Both the position numbers and the translations under genes were made by a program. From CAYRAV01 sp964422365 (GTDB lineage: Bacteria > Bacillota > Clostridia > Lachnospirales > Lachnospiraceae): a stretch of DNA of 64,000 nt. Of the stretch, positions 7,230 through 16,200 are shown one piece after another (within the stretch, counting starts at the first letter, position 1; every line of letters starts with the position of its first letter). The stretch is from assembly GCA_964422365.1 (NCBI GenBank), contig CAYRAV010000003.1, positions 1 to 64,000 of the forward strand. Direction: 5' to 3'. Under the pieces are notes generated by a model that did not search any database, was not told the DNA's origin, and worked only from the letters and a program-made list of their open reading frames with translations.

Positions 7230-7739
7230 TTAAATCCCCTGTTCTTTAAAAAATCTACTAAACTCACTATAAAAACAAATGAAAATTTCGTCTACAATTC
7301 CTTTTTCTAAATAAATTTCATGTAAAAATTTATTATTATCAACAAAAACAATCCGTGACCTTTCTAAATTGTCTACAAGCTTTACCATAGTATTACCAAA
7401 AACATCCAAACCCATGTTAATGTCAAATCTTGCCCACATTTCTTCAATTGCCTGTTCTTCATATTTCTCATTATCCAAATAGGCTTGACCACCTAGCAGA
7501 TAATAGATTTTTTCTTTTTCTATTCTGAAAAAAAATTCATTGTCTCGTTTACCATTATCTTTAATTATTTGAGGTAAAAATACAAAGATATCACTGATTA
7601 TTGTTTCATCATCAAAACTGCCAATCTGTAATCCATTTATCCAATAGCAAATATGCCCATAAACAAATTGATTCACAATCTCTGTTATTTTATATTCTAT
7701 TGCGAATTTTTCTTTCATCCCTATTAAACTACTGCACAT
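7230..7739 (-). CDS. Imm42-like immunity protein, 169 aa
   Basis: Contains YGHICYWINGLQIGSFDDET, then FVFLPQIIKDNGKRDNEFFF, EEMWARFDINMGLDVF and SRIVFVDN. This order fits my memory of the Imm42 immunity family (PF15593). An AGAGGTGA site precedes the ATG at 7739, and the start overlaps the end of the decayed toxin region upstream. The 3' end runs into the Rhs scrap of the next cassette. The cognate toxin is the decayed frame at 7781-8122. Confidence 0.65.
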   Translation of the reverse strand: MCSSLIGMKEKFAIEYKITEIVNQFVYGHICYWINGLQIGSFDDETIISDIFVFLPQIIKDNGKRDNEFFFRIEKEKIYYLLGGQAYLDNEKYEEQAIEEMWARFDINMGLDVFGNTMVKLVDNLERSRIVFVDNNKFLHEIYLEKGIVDEIFICFYSEFSRFFKEQGI

Positions 7740-7780
7740 CCCATATCACCTCTTTCCTTTCATTAAAATTCCCAGTTATT

Positions 7781-8122
7781 TTAACATGGAAGAATTTTAT
7801 CTGCCAAATCTTGTTTAGAAATAATTCCCGCAAAATAAACACCCTAATTTCTATCATAGAAAAACTGATAAATTTCTCCTGCTTCATTCGTTTCATACCA
7901 TTCTCCCACTCCCCCGTCATACATTATCATAAACAATTCTTGCATCATCTGGCTCCGGCGTTTTTCTAGGATTATATAAACTGGATGCAGCATCATGTGC
8001 TGGATTAGGAACATAATCACACTTAATCCTTTTTGCAATAATATCCGGATTATATGGACTATTTTTAATGCTCCATACCCACAAATTCTATAACTTCTTT
8101 TCATTCCAAAAGTTATCAGCAT
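7781..8122 (-). pseudogene. Decayed toxin with several frame changes
   Basis: Best read by switching frames: WSIKNSPYNPDIIAKRIKCD, then YVPNPAHDAASSLYNPRKTP, EPDDARIVYDNV, a shift to GEWYETNEAGEIYQFFYDRN, a stop, then GVYFAGIISKQDLADKILPC and the final TAA at 7781-7783. The pattern NP-HDA, then EP-DA, then WY-GEIY-F, then G-YFAGI looks like a genuine polymorphic toxin tail, but I cannot name it. At least one frameshift and one nonsense codon make it dead. The immunity gene 7230-7739 remains intact. Confidence 0.55.
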
Positions 8123-8188
8123 TAGTTATTTTTAAGTTTCACAATTACCTAATAACTAACAGATGCATTTTCATTAAGAAATAATAGA

Positions 8189-8680
8189 TCAATATGTATC
8201 TATAACATAATTCCACTTTCCTCCATATGTCTTTTCTAATTCAAATATATATTTTTTAATTTCTTTTTCATATCTTTTTTCAATATTTTCTGTATATGGT
8301 CTTAGCAGATAAATAGTTTTTGTATTAAAATTGATATAATCAACTTTTCTTCCACTTGGCAAAAGATAATCTTTAAATCCAGATTGACCATCAGCTTCAT
8401 TCTTTTTATACTCTAAATATCTTTCTTTTTTGTCCTGTCTGGATTCCCTATATATATTTCTAGCTCTTTTGTTAGTAAAACTATAAATAACATAACAACA
8501 TACTATCAATGAAAAAGCAATGCTTATCTTATCTGATATTATTGACAAAAGCATACAAACAACAGATAATAAAATCATTGGAAATATAAACACCCAATAC
8601 CAATCATGCTTTTTTAATACAAAACATATAATTGTGGGAACCAAACACGTTATCCAAACAATCATTAGTGCAAATATCAT
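8189..8680 (-). CDS. Membrane immunity protein, 163 aa
   Basis: Paralogue of 2511-2999: hydrophobic N-terminus, K-K-H-D-W-Y, two or three membrane helices in the first ~85 residues, then LPSGRKVDYINFNTKTIYLL and a TYGGKWNYVID end. The ATG at 8680 overlaps the toxin stop (ATGA) and has GGAGGT five bases upstream, so the two are translationally coupled. It is the intact partner of the intact toxin copy. A membrane immunity protein may suggest a toxin acting at or entering through the membrane, but that is only inference. Confidence 0.75.
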   Translation of the reverse strand: MIFALMIVWITCLVPTIICFVLKKHDWYWVFIFPMILLSVVCMLLSIISDKISIAFSLIVCCYVIYSFTNKRARNIYRESRQDKKERYLEYKKNEADGQSGFKDYLLPSGRKVDYINFNTKTIYLLRPYTENIEKRYEKEIKKYIFELEKTYGGKWNYVIDTY

Positions 8681-9462
8681 TTTCTACCTCCATACTTTAT
8701 AATTACATCTTCTGGAAGCATCACATCTTCCTCTATTACTCTCTGTATTTTTCCAAACCATCGTTTAACCGCACCATTTGGTCTTTTTAACAAACTTGAG
8801 TCTACTTCAAAAGTAATGGAAGCTTCTCCCTTTTTTCCATGCATTCCAGAAAATATTCTATTAAACCAAGTTGCCTTACCTTCTGTTACCCAAACCGCCA
8901 ACCCATTATGATCAATAAGTTTGTCAGCCGTTGTTCTTGGTCCATAAGCCTTTATATATCCCTGTTCCAAAACTTCTTTAATATGTTCATTAGTACCTCT
9001 ATGTGTTACCAATGTTTTACTCTTATGCTGACCTGTCGCTTCGCTTCCGCCAGCCACCTTCTTCGTCGCATTACTCACCGCTGCCGACTGAACAACATTC
9101 CCGCCCTGCCACATGGCTTTCAGCGATTTCCCGCTTTTCGCGATTGAACTGCCTGCCAGTCCCATTCCTGCCACGCTTAAGCCCAGTGTGATAAATTCCT
9201 TTGCGTTTCCCCAGCTGAATATCTCTCCTGTTTCCACATATGCGGTGTGGATGTTCTTTACTGTTTCCACTGCCTGGCTTCCTGATAAGATGAGTGCCGA
9301 TGCGTTTCCGATGATTCTGCTTCCCGCTTTTATGGTGTCTGCTATTTTTACTGCGTTGGCGGCGCCTTTGGCTCCCCATTTGATGCCGTTTCCAACTACG
9401 CTTATTACGTGCTTCTTTATTGGTAAAACTATATACAATGTATAAATACAAAAATACCGCAA
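8677..9462 (-). CDS. Orphan Rhs-tail toxin, full copy of the five-copy family
   Basis: Residues ~20-145 are the Rhs linker (VVGNGIKWGAKGAANAVKIA through SNATKKVAGGS), nearly identical in DNA to the main gene. The toxin (~110 aa) follows: VTHRGTNEHIKEVLEQGYIK, AVWVTEGKATWFNRIFSG, GEASITFEVDSSLLKRPNG, then PEDVIIKYGGRK. The seam motif is lost here; divergence starts right after VAGGS. The HRGT start and the EASITFEV strand resemble ADP-ribosyltransferase-like folds, a weak call. The first ~19 residues come from a truncated immunity paralogue read out of frame, so the 5' end is a junction and expression is doubtful. Coupled to 8189-8680. Confidence 0.6.
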   Translation of the reverse strand: MRYFCIYTLYIVLPIKKHVISVVGNGIKWGAKGAANAVKIADTIKAGSRIIGNASALILSGSQAVETVKNIHTAYVETGEIFSWGNAKEFITLGLSVAGMGLAGSSIAKSGKSLKAMWQGGNVVQSAAVSNATKKVAGGSEATGQHKSKTLVTHRGTNEHIKEVLEQGYIKAYGPRTTADKLIDHNGLAVWVTEGKATWFNRIFSGMHGKKGEASITFEVDSSLLKRPNGAVKRWFGKIQRVIEEDVMLPEDVIIKYGGRK

Positions 9463-9627
9463 AAATTATACTTAATATATCTGATATTAATGATAATATA
9501 GCAGATATACCAGATAATAAAAACATTGGAAACAAGAATAAATACCAATCATGATGTTTTATGAGAATATATATATACACATAAGAACAAGAAATGGTAT
9601 ACAAATCGCAACTATTGATATAGTCAT
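9405..9627 (-). pseudogene. Broken membrane immunity paralogue
   Basis: An ATG at 9627 with a GGAGGGG site starts MTISIVAICIPFLVLMCIYI. A frameshift then leads into KHHDWYLFLFPMFLLSGISA and YIVYSFTNKEAR, where the sequence switches abruptly to Rhs linker DNA at about 9405. It is the same family as 2511-2999 and 8189-8680, and the C-terminal half is gone. The switch marks a recombination boundary with the next cassette. Confidence 0.7.
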
Positions 9628-10005
9628 TTTCCCCTCCAAACTTTACAACTGCTTCTTTAGGAATTGGCACATCTTCTTCTATTACTTTCTGTGCTTTTCC
9701 AAACCATCTTTTTATGAAACCATTAGGTCTTTTTACTAAATCAAAAGAAACTTCAAATGTAATGGATGCTTCCCCTTTTTCACCAACTATACCAGAAAAA
9801 ATTCTATTTAACAATGTAGGATTACCTTCTGATACCCAAACTGCCTTTTTGTATGTTCAGCATATTTTACAATAGTAATATTGGGTTTTGGATAATTAGC
9901 CTCCAAATAGCCCTGTTTCAGCTTTCTTGCAATACTTTCATTTGTTCCTCGATGTGTAATTCTGTGAAAACAGCTCGTTTCCGTATACATAGGTGGTGGT
10001 TTCTG
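9622..10005 (-). pseudogene. Frameshifted toxin of the five-copy family with Rhs scrap
   Basis: At the 5' end a short Rhs piece (TETTTYVYGN) joins the toxin in another frame: THRGTNESIARKLKQGYLEA, then after a shift near 9850 AVWVSEGNPT, LNRIFSGIVGEKGEASITFE, KRPNGFIKRWFGKAQKVIEE and KEAVVKFGG. The normal stop is lost, so the frame runs into the following immunity gene. The order of blocks matches 8677-9462 throughout, which confirms the family limits. Confidence 0.65.
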
Positions 10006-10123
10006 TCTTTTCTTATCAAAATATTATATTTTGTTAACTATCCTTTTTCTTATAAAATTCTTTGAAAAAACACTTTTTTTCAAAAGGGGTTTTAGAGAAT
10101 AAAGTTCCAAAGTTTATCCTTAA

Positions 10124-10558
10124 TTAAATACTATTTTCATTTATTTTTTTCACAATAGTCATAATCTCCCTCTGCCTCTTCATACCTACTTCTTTGAAAG
10201 CATCTGTCTCAACACATACCTCTTTAACATCTATCACTTGACCAACTCCTAATTTTTTCCAGGAAACAAACTCAAAGGAACTATGGCTTAGAAACTTTTC
10301 AATCTCCAGCTCCCCATACACTATGTCCATATATACATTTGTTTCTCTCTCTAAAGGAATATTTTCACCATCAATAGAAAATAGTTGTGTATAATAACCT
10401 CTATTATCAACTTTCATGGTAATACGAAACCCTGTTTGTATTTCATTACCATTTAAAGTTACATCCTTGGATAGTTTAATCATTGCCTCTACTCTAATCA
10501 GTTTCCCCACCCCCTTAGTACACATGCTTGATACTGATAATATTTTTATTAAACACAT
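10124..10558 (-). CDS. Putative immunity protein, up to 144 aa
   Basis: The core reads MIKLSKDVTLNGNEIQTGFR, then DNRGYYTQLFSIDG, ETNVYMDIVYGELEIEKFLS and a helical end. It is beta-rich and soluble. The open frame begins at 10558 inside the toxin gene. Other starts are ATG 10525, GTG 10510 and ATG 10483. A strong AAGGGGG lies at the toxin stop, and the conserved-looking part begins at 10483, so a start between 10510 and 10483 is most likely. It is paired with the orphan Rhs toxin 10515-12581. Family not recognised. Confidence 0.6.
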   Translation of the reverse strand: MCLIKILSVSSMCTKGVGKLIRVEAMIKLSKDVTLNGNEIQTGFRITMKVDNRGYYTQLFSIDGENIPLERETNVYMDIVYGELEIEKFLSHSSFEFVSWKKLGVGQVIDVKEVCVETDAFKEVGMKRQREIMTIVKKINENSI

Positions 10559-12581
10559 TTAACATATCAGGCTCAACAACCGGAGTACCAGATTTAAATA
10601 CATAAGTGTCTAATTCCATATGATGTAATTGATTATAAATATTTTCTGGAATTGTAACTTTTATGATAGCAACCTTATCCTTATTTATAGATTTATTTGC
10701 AAAATTTAAGGTCTCTTCAAATCTGTTACCAAATTCTTTGGCAGCAAAAGTGCCTTCCATACCTCTAAATTTATGAGTAGACATTATATCATAGTATTCA
10801 TCTGCACCAACTGCTCTGTATATATCCTTTGTTCTTCTACCACTCTTCCCAGCAAACATCTGCAAATCATACCTAAGCCCTGAACTGCTTCCGCCAGCCA
10901 CCTTCTTCGTCGCATTACTCACCGCCGCCGACTGAACAACACTCTCTCCCTGCCACATGGCTTTCAGCGATTTCCCGCTTTTCGCGATTGAACTGCCTGC
11001 CAGTCCCATTCCTGCCACGCTTAAGCCCAGTGTGATAAATTCCTTTGCGTTTCCCCAGCTGAATATCTCTCCTGTTTCCACATATGCGGTGTGGATGTTC
11101 TTTACTGTTTCCACTGCCTGGCTTCCTGATAAGATGAGTGCCGATGCGTTTCCGATGATTCTGCTTCCCGCTTTTATGGTGTCTGCTATTTTTACTGCGT
11201 TGGCGGCGCCTTTGGCTCCCCATTTGATGCCGTTTCCGACTACGCTTCCGAGCAGCGGCACTACTGCTGCCGTGCTTAATATTGCATTGGAATAGTCGCC
11301 TTCATGGAAGTACCATGCCGCATTGATTCCGTCGCAGAGATCCAGCCCCGGTATGATGCCCAGCAGGTCCAGTGCGGCATGCCCGATTCCGGTCAGGCTG
11401 ATGTTTGGGCTTAACCCGAACGGGTCTGTTAAGGTTATTGGGTTGCCCTGCACATAGGCATACCTGTTTAAACTCTGGCTGTTTCCGATGGTGCCGGTTA
11501 CAATGTCCCGGTTGATGAAGCGTTTGATGCTGACGTTATAGTAACGGGCCCTCATGTAATACAGGCCGCCTGTGTCTGTTGCCACGCCGTACATGCCGTT
11601 GTACAGGTATGCTGTTTTGTTCCTGTCCCCGCTTAACAGCTCGCCGTATGGACCATAGCTGTAGCTTTCTTCCGGTTTTCCCTGTGCATCGGTTAACAGG
11701 ATTGTGCTTCCGGTGTTGTTGTAATGGAAGGTCAGGTATCCCGGGCTGCTGTTCTGTGAGATTAGACCGTTTCCGTATACATAGGTGGTGGTTTCTGTCT
11801 TTCCCCCGCCTGTCTCCGTTGCTGTGATTACCTGTGTCAGTGTGCCTGCTGTGTTGTTTACATACTCTGTGCGGGTTCCGGTCTCCAGATCTGTCTGTGC
11901 GGTGCGGTTCCCCTCGGCATCGTACTCATATTTTATGTTTCCTGCCTGTACCAGCTGGTTCCTGCAGTTGTAGGTGTATTCCGTCATGATACCGTCTGCG
12001 TCCGGCCCGTATGTCATGTTCCCTTCCGCATCATAGATGACTTCTTCCCCGTTGTATGTTTTCAGGCGGTCTGCCCTGTCATAGGTCATTTTTACTGACG
12101 GTATGCTTCCCGCCGCTCCTTCCGGCATGCTTGATTCTTTTGACGCTATGTTCCCTGCTTCATCATAGGTGTAGGTAATCTCTGATAATACTTCAGTTCC
12201 TTTTACCACCTGCTGTTTTACCAGCTGCCCTGCTTTGTCATATTCATATGTGTCGGTGGTCCCGTCGCTGTTGTTCTGTGCCATCACCAAACCGTTCCTG
12301 TCATACTCATATGATGTCATGTGCCCCTGGGAGTCCGTGACGGATTTCAGTTTCCCATTGTCGTAATAATGGCAGGTTATCTTTTCCCCGTCCGGATAGG
12401 TCATGGTTTTTAAGGAGCCCATGGCATTGTAGGTGTAGGTGATGGTGTTTCCGTTACAGTCTGTATAGGATGACACCCTGTTTAAGGCATCATATGTCCT
12501 TTCAATGACTCCGTTTTCGTCCTCTGCTTTTACCACATTTCCGTTTTTGTCATAGTTAAAATTAACATTCTTGAAACCCAC
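10515..12581 (-). CDS. Orphan Rhs fragment with distinct toxin tail, 688 aa
   Basis: It begins at a GTG inside a YD repeat (NFNYDKNGNVVKAEDENG), with no signal peptide or ribosome site. It carries the last YD repeats, the Rhs core (LYYMRARYYNVSIKRF to DPFGLS), the linker, the seam SSSGLRYDLQMFAGKSG and a ~95-residue toxin. The toxin reads TKDIYRAVGADEYYDIMSTH, EGTFAAKEFGNRFEETLN, KVAIIKVTIPENIYN and ends NIISIKHVY. The IYRAV...EYYDIM start and later FA-EFG recall ADP-ribosyl-transferase-like toxins, but weakly. From 10841 to 12555 its DNA matches the main gene at a fixed offset of 2754. It is probably a silent cassette able to recombine onto the main gene. Confidence 0.75.
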   Translation of the reverse strand: MGFKNVNFNYDKNGNVVKAEDENGVIERTYDALNRVSSYTDCNGNTITYTYNAMGSLKTMTYPDGEKITCHYYDNGKLKSVTDSQGHMTSYEYDRNGLVMAQNNSDGTTDTYEYDKAGQLVKQQVVKGTEVLSEITYTYDEAGNIASKESSMPEGAAGSIPSVKMTYDRADRLKTYNGEEVIYDAEGNMTYGPDADGIMTEYTYNCRNQLVQAGNIKYEYDAEGNRTAQTDLETGTRTEYVNNTAGTLTQVITATETGGGKTETTTYVYGNGLISQNSSPGYLTFHYNNTGSTILLTDAQGKPEESYSYGPYGELLSGDRNKTAYLYNGMYGVATDTGGLYYMRARYYNVSIKRFINRDIVTGTIGNSQSLNRYAYVQGNPITLTDPFGLSPNISLTGIGHAALDLLGIIPGLDLCDGINAAWYFHEGDYSNAILSTAAVVPLLGSVVGNGIKWGAKGAANAVKIADTIKAGSRIIGNASALILSGSQAVETVKNIHTAYVETGEIFSWGNAKEFITLGLSVAGMGLAGSSIAKSGKSLKAMWQGESVVQSAAVSNATKKVAGGSSSGLRYDLQMFAGKSGRRTKDIYRAVGADEYYDIMSTHKFRGMEGTFAAKEFGNRFEETLNFANKSINKDKVAIIKVTIPENIYNQLHHMELDTYVFKSGTPVVEPDMLNVFNKNIISIKHVY

Positions 12582-12700
12582 ATAAAAGCAATGATTCTCA
12601 TAAAATGCACAATCGCAGCTAACACCTAGCCATATATTCAGTGTCTATGCGGCTTTACAAACAGCAGATTGAAAAAACGGGGAAATTCAAAGATATGTAG

Positions 12701-13249
12701 TTATCTATTCAAGTTCATAATATCAATTTCATATTCTTCCAAATTCTCTTCAAATTTTTCACAACCATAGTTTTTTATAAAATTACACTCCTCTTGTGAA
12801 ATGAAAAATGCTAAATACATTTTTGCAGTCCCATTAATATCAGAAAACTCATCTGGAAAAACATATGTTTCTGTGAAATAAACGGCATTTTTTTTATGCC
12901 TATCCGCAAATTCTTTATCAATATTTTCTATTCCTTCTATATATGTCCCCCTACCAAAACTTAGTTTATTTTCAACTATATAGAATAATACATTTGCTAA
13001 AATAAGTGCGGCTCTTTGGTAATCATCATCTACTGCCAGGATTGCTTCACATGTATTATTTATCATTTTAGAAAATTTTGATAGTCCAAAAGATACATAT
13101 GTTTTACATCCTTTAAAAATATTGCTATACTGCAGCAGTTGTATTGATGGCATATCTTCATTCCCTCTGAACAATCTTCGTTCTTCAAATACACCCAAAA
13201 ATTTTTCGTAATGATTTAGAATTTCTTCACCTATACTATTATTTTTCAT
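12701..13249 (-). CDS. SUFU-like immunity protein for the main Rhs toxin, ~182 aa
   Basis: Begins MKNNSIGEEILNHYEKFLG at an ATG (13249) that overlaps the end of the toxin gene (stop at 13239), with AAGGAG about nine bases upstream. Segments such as YVSFGLSKFSKMIN, YVFPDEFS, NGTAKMYLAFFISQEECNFI and CEKFEENLEEY fit the suppressor-of-fused-like immunity family, which commonly guards against nuclease toxins. That assignment is from memory and moderate. The overlap with the only full-length Rhs gene makes its immunity role the safest in the locus. Confidence 0.65.
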   Translation of the reverse strand: MKNNSIGEEILNHYEKFLGVFEERRLFRGNEDMPSIQLLQYSNIFKGCKTYVSFGLSKFSKMINNTCEAILAVDDDYQRAALILANVLFYIVENKLSFGRGTYIEGIENIDKEFADRHKKNAVYFTETYVFPDEFSDINGTAKMYLAFFISQEECNFIKNYGCEKFEENLEEYEIDIMNLNR

Positions 13250-16200
13250 TGGCAAACTCTCCTTTCACTCCTTCAAATTGATGCCCTTGATTGCAAGGAG
13301 AACATTGTACTCTTAAATCCGAATTGTACTCATCTAACACCTGTTTTCTTGTATATTTTTTACTAGACGCTTTCATTGTTTCTACCCTTTCTGCCCATGT
13401 GGTCGGATAATGATCTAGATCATATCCCACTCTTGTTCTTGGACCATTCTTTGTGTTAATAACTATTTTTTTTGGTATCACTTCACCGCATGTAGGACAA
13501 ATCATATTTCCAGATGAATCTCTTGGTGCTTCAGCTTCCGCTTTTATCCTTGCTTTTTTTCGAAAACCACTTCTTTTATATAAAGAATCACTACCACCCT
13601 TCCCAGCAAACATCTGCAAATCATACCTAAGCCCTGAACTGCTTCCGCCGGCCACCTTCTTCGTCGCATTACTCACCGCGGCTGACTGAACGACACTCTC
13701 TCCCTGCCACATGGCTTTCAGCGATTTCCCGCTTTTTGCCATTGAACTGCCTGCCAGTCCCATTCCTGCCACGCTTAAGCCCAGTGTGATAAATTCCTTT
13801 GCGTTTCCCCAGCTGAATATCTCTCCTGTTTCCACATATGCGGTGTGGATGTTCTTTACTGTTTCCACTGCCTGGCTTCCTGATAAGATGAGTGCCGATG
13901 CGTTTCCGATGATTCTGCTTCCCGCTTTTATGGTGTCTGCTATTTTTACTGCGTTGGCGGCGCCTTTGGCTCCCCATTTGATGCCGTTTCCGACTACGCT
14001 TCCGAGCAGCGGCACTACTGCTGCCGTGCTTAATATTGCATTGGAATAGTCGCCTTCATGGAAGTACCATGCCGCATTGATTCCGTCGCAGAGATCCAGC
14101 CCCGGTATGATGCCCAGCAGGTCCAGTGCGGCATGCCCGATTCCGGTCAGGCTGATGTTTGGGCTTAACCCGAACGGGTCTGTTAAGGTTATTGGGTTGC
14201 CCTGCACATAGGCATACCTGTTTAAACTCTGGCTGTTTCCGATGGTGCCGGTTACAATGTCCCGGTTGATGAAGCGTTTGATGCTGACGTTATAGTAACG
14301 GGCCCTCATGTAATACAGGCCGCCTGTGTCTGTTGCCACGCCGTACATGCCGTTGTACAGGTATGCTGTTTTGTTCCTGTCCCCGCTTAACAGCTCGCCG
14401 TATGGACCATAGCTGTAGCTTTCTTCCGGTTTTCCCTGTGCATCGGTTAACAGGATTGTGCTTCCGGTGTTGTTGTAATGGAAGGTCAGGTATCCCGGGC
14501 TGCTGTTCTGTGAGATTAGACCGTTTCCGTATACATAGGTGGTGGTTTCTGTCTTTCCCCCGCCTGTCTCCGTTGCTGTGATTACCTGTGTCAGTGTGCC
14601 TGCTGTGTTGTTTACATACTCTGTGCGGGTTCCGGTCTCCAGATCTGTCTGTGCGGTGCGGTTCCCCTCGGCATCGTACTCATATTTTATGTTTCCTGCC
14701 TGTACCAGCTGGTTCCTGCAGTTGTAGGTGTATTCCGTCATGATACCGTCTGCGTCCGGCCCGTATGTCATGTTCCCTTCCGCATCATAGATGACTTCTT
14801 CCCCGTTGTATGTTTTCAGGCGGTCTGCCCTGTCATAGGTCATTTTTACTGACGGTATGCTTCCCGCCGCTCCTTCCGGCATGCTTGATTCTTTTGACGC
14901 TATGTTCCCTGCTTCATCATAGGTGTAGGTAATCTCTGATAATACTTCAGTTCCTTTTACCACCTGCTGTTTTACCAGCTGCCCTGCTTTGTCATATTCA
15001 TATGTGTCGGTGGTCCCGTCGCTGTTGTTCTGTGCCATCACCAAACCGTTCCTGTCATACTCATATGATGTCATGTGCCCCTGGGAGTCCGTGACGGATT
15101 TCAGTTTCCCATTGTCGTAATAATGGCAGGTTATCTTTTCCCCGTCCGGATAGGTCATGGTTTTTAAGGAGCCCATGGCATTGTAGGTGTAGGTGATGGT
15201 GTTTCCGTTACAGTCTGTATAGGATGACACCCTGTTTAAGGCATCATATGTCCTTTCAATGACTCCGTTTTCGTCCTCTGCTTTTACCACATTTCCGTTT
15301 TTGTCATAGGTGTAGGCGATGCTTCCTGCCTTGTCTCTTATGTTTGTCAGGCGCCCTGCGGCATCATAAGTGTATTTTGTTGTCTCTCCTTCTGCATTGG
15401 CATACTTTTTAAGGAGTCCCGCCTCATTGTAATAATACGCACGTTCGCTTCCTGCTGCCCCGGTTTCCTTTGTCACCCTTCCCAGTTCGTCATATGTGTA
15501 TGCTGTGGTGCCGCCCATCGGGTCTGTCACCCCGGTGATGTTTCCTGCGGCATCATAGGCATAGCTGGCGGTGCCTTCTGCGGCATCTTCCACTTTGGAC
15601 AGGGTGCCGTCTGCATTGTAGGCATACTTTGTTTCCTGCTCTGTATCTGTATCGGCCTGTGCAGTGAGATTTGTTAGATTTCCCATTACATCATAGGCAT
15701 ACCTGTCTGTAATGCCCAGGGCATCCATGACGGATACTGGCTGGTTGTTTTCGTCATACCTGCATGTCTGCACTGTCACGCCCAGTGCATCGACAACTGT
15801 CAGTACGTTTCCGTTTCTGTCATAGGTCTTCCGGGCTGTGCTGCCACACTCGTCGGTTACTTTTGTGTTTCTTCCGTACAGGTCATACTCATAAGTGACC
15901 TTTACCATCCTGTTTTCTTCATTTGGGTGTGAAACGGTAAGCAGCCTGTTTTCCGAATCATAGGTATAAGATACTGTTTCCCCTAGTGCATTGGTTTGTG
16001 TCAGGCAGCTGCCTTCCGCATCATAGGTATAGGATGTGGTGTTCCCGTTCGGGTCCGTTTCCGATACTTTTCTCCCATAGGTGTCATATGCATATGTCTG
16101 TTCGTTTCCCAGTGCGTCACGGATGCAGGTTACGTTCCCTACTGAATCGTATTCATATGTTGTTGAGGTGCCGTCACTTTCTGTTATCCTCGCAAGGTTC

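Noticed and set aside
7046..7267. A 73-residue minus-strand frame over the Rhs scrap and seam
   Set aside because: It is the wrong frame for both the Rhs core and the toxin and has no ribosome site.
9071..9814. A 247-residue frame joining toxin end, immunity start and linker DNA
   Set aside because: It reads three unrelated segments through a lost stop and a frameshift. It was treated as two pseudogenes instead.
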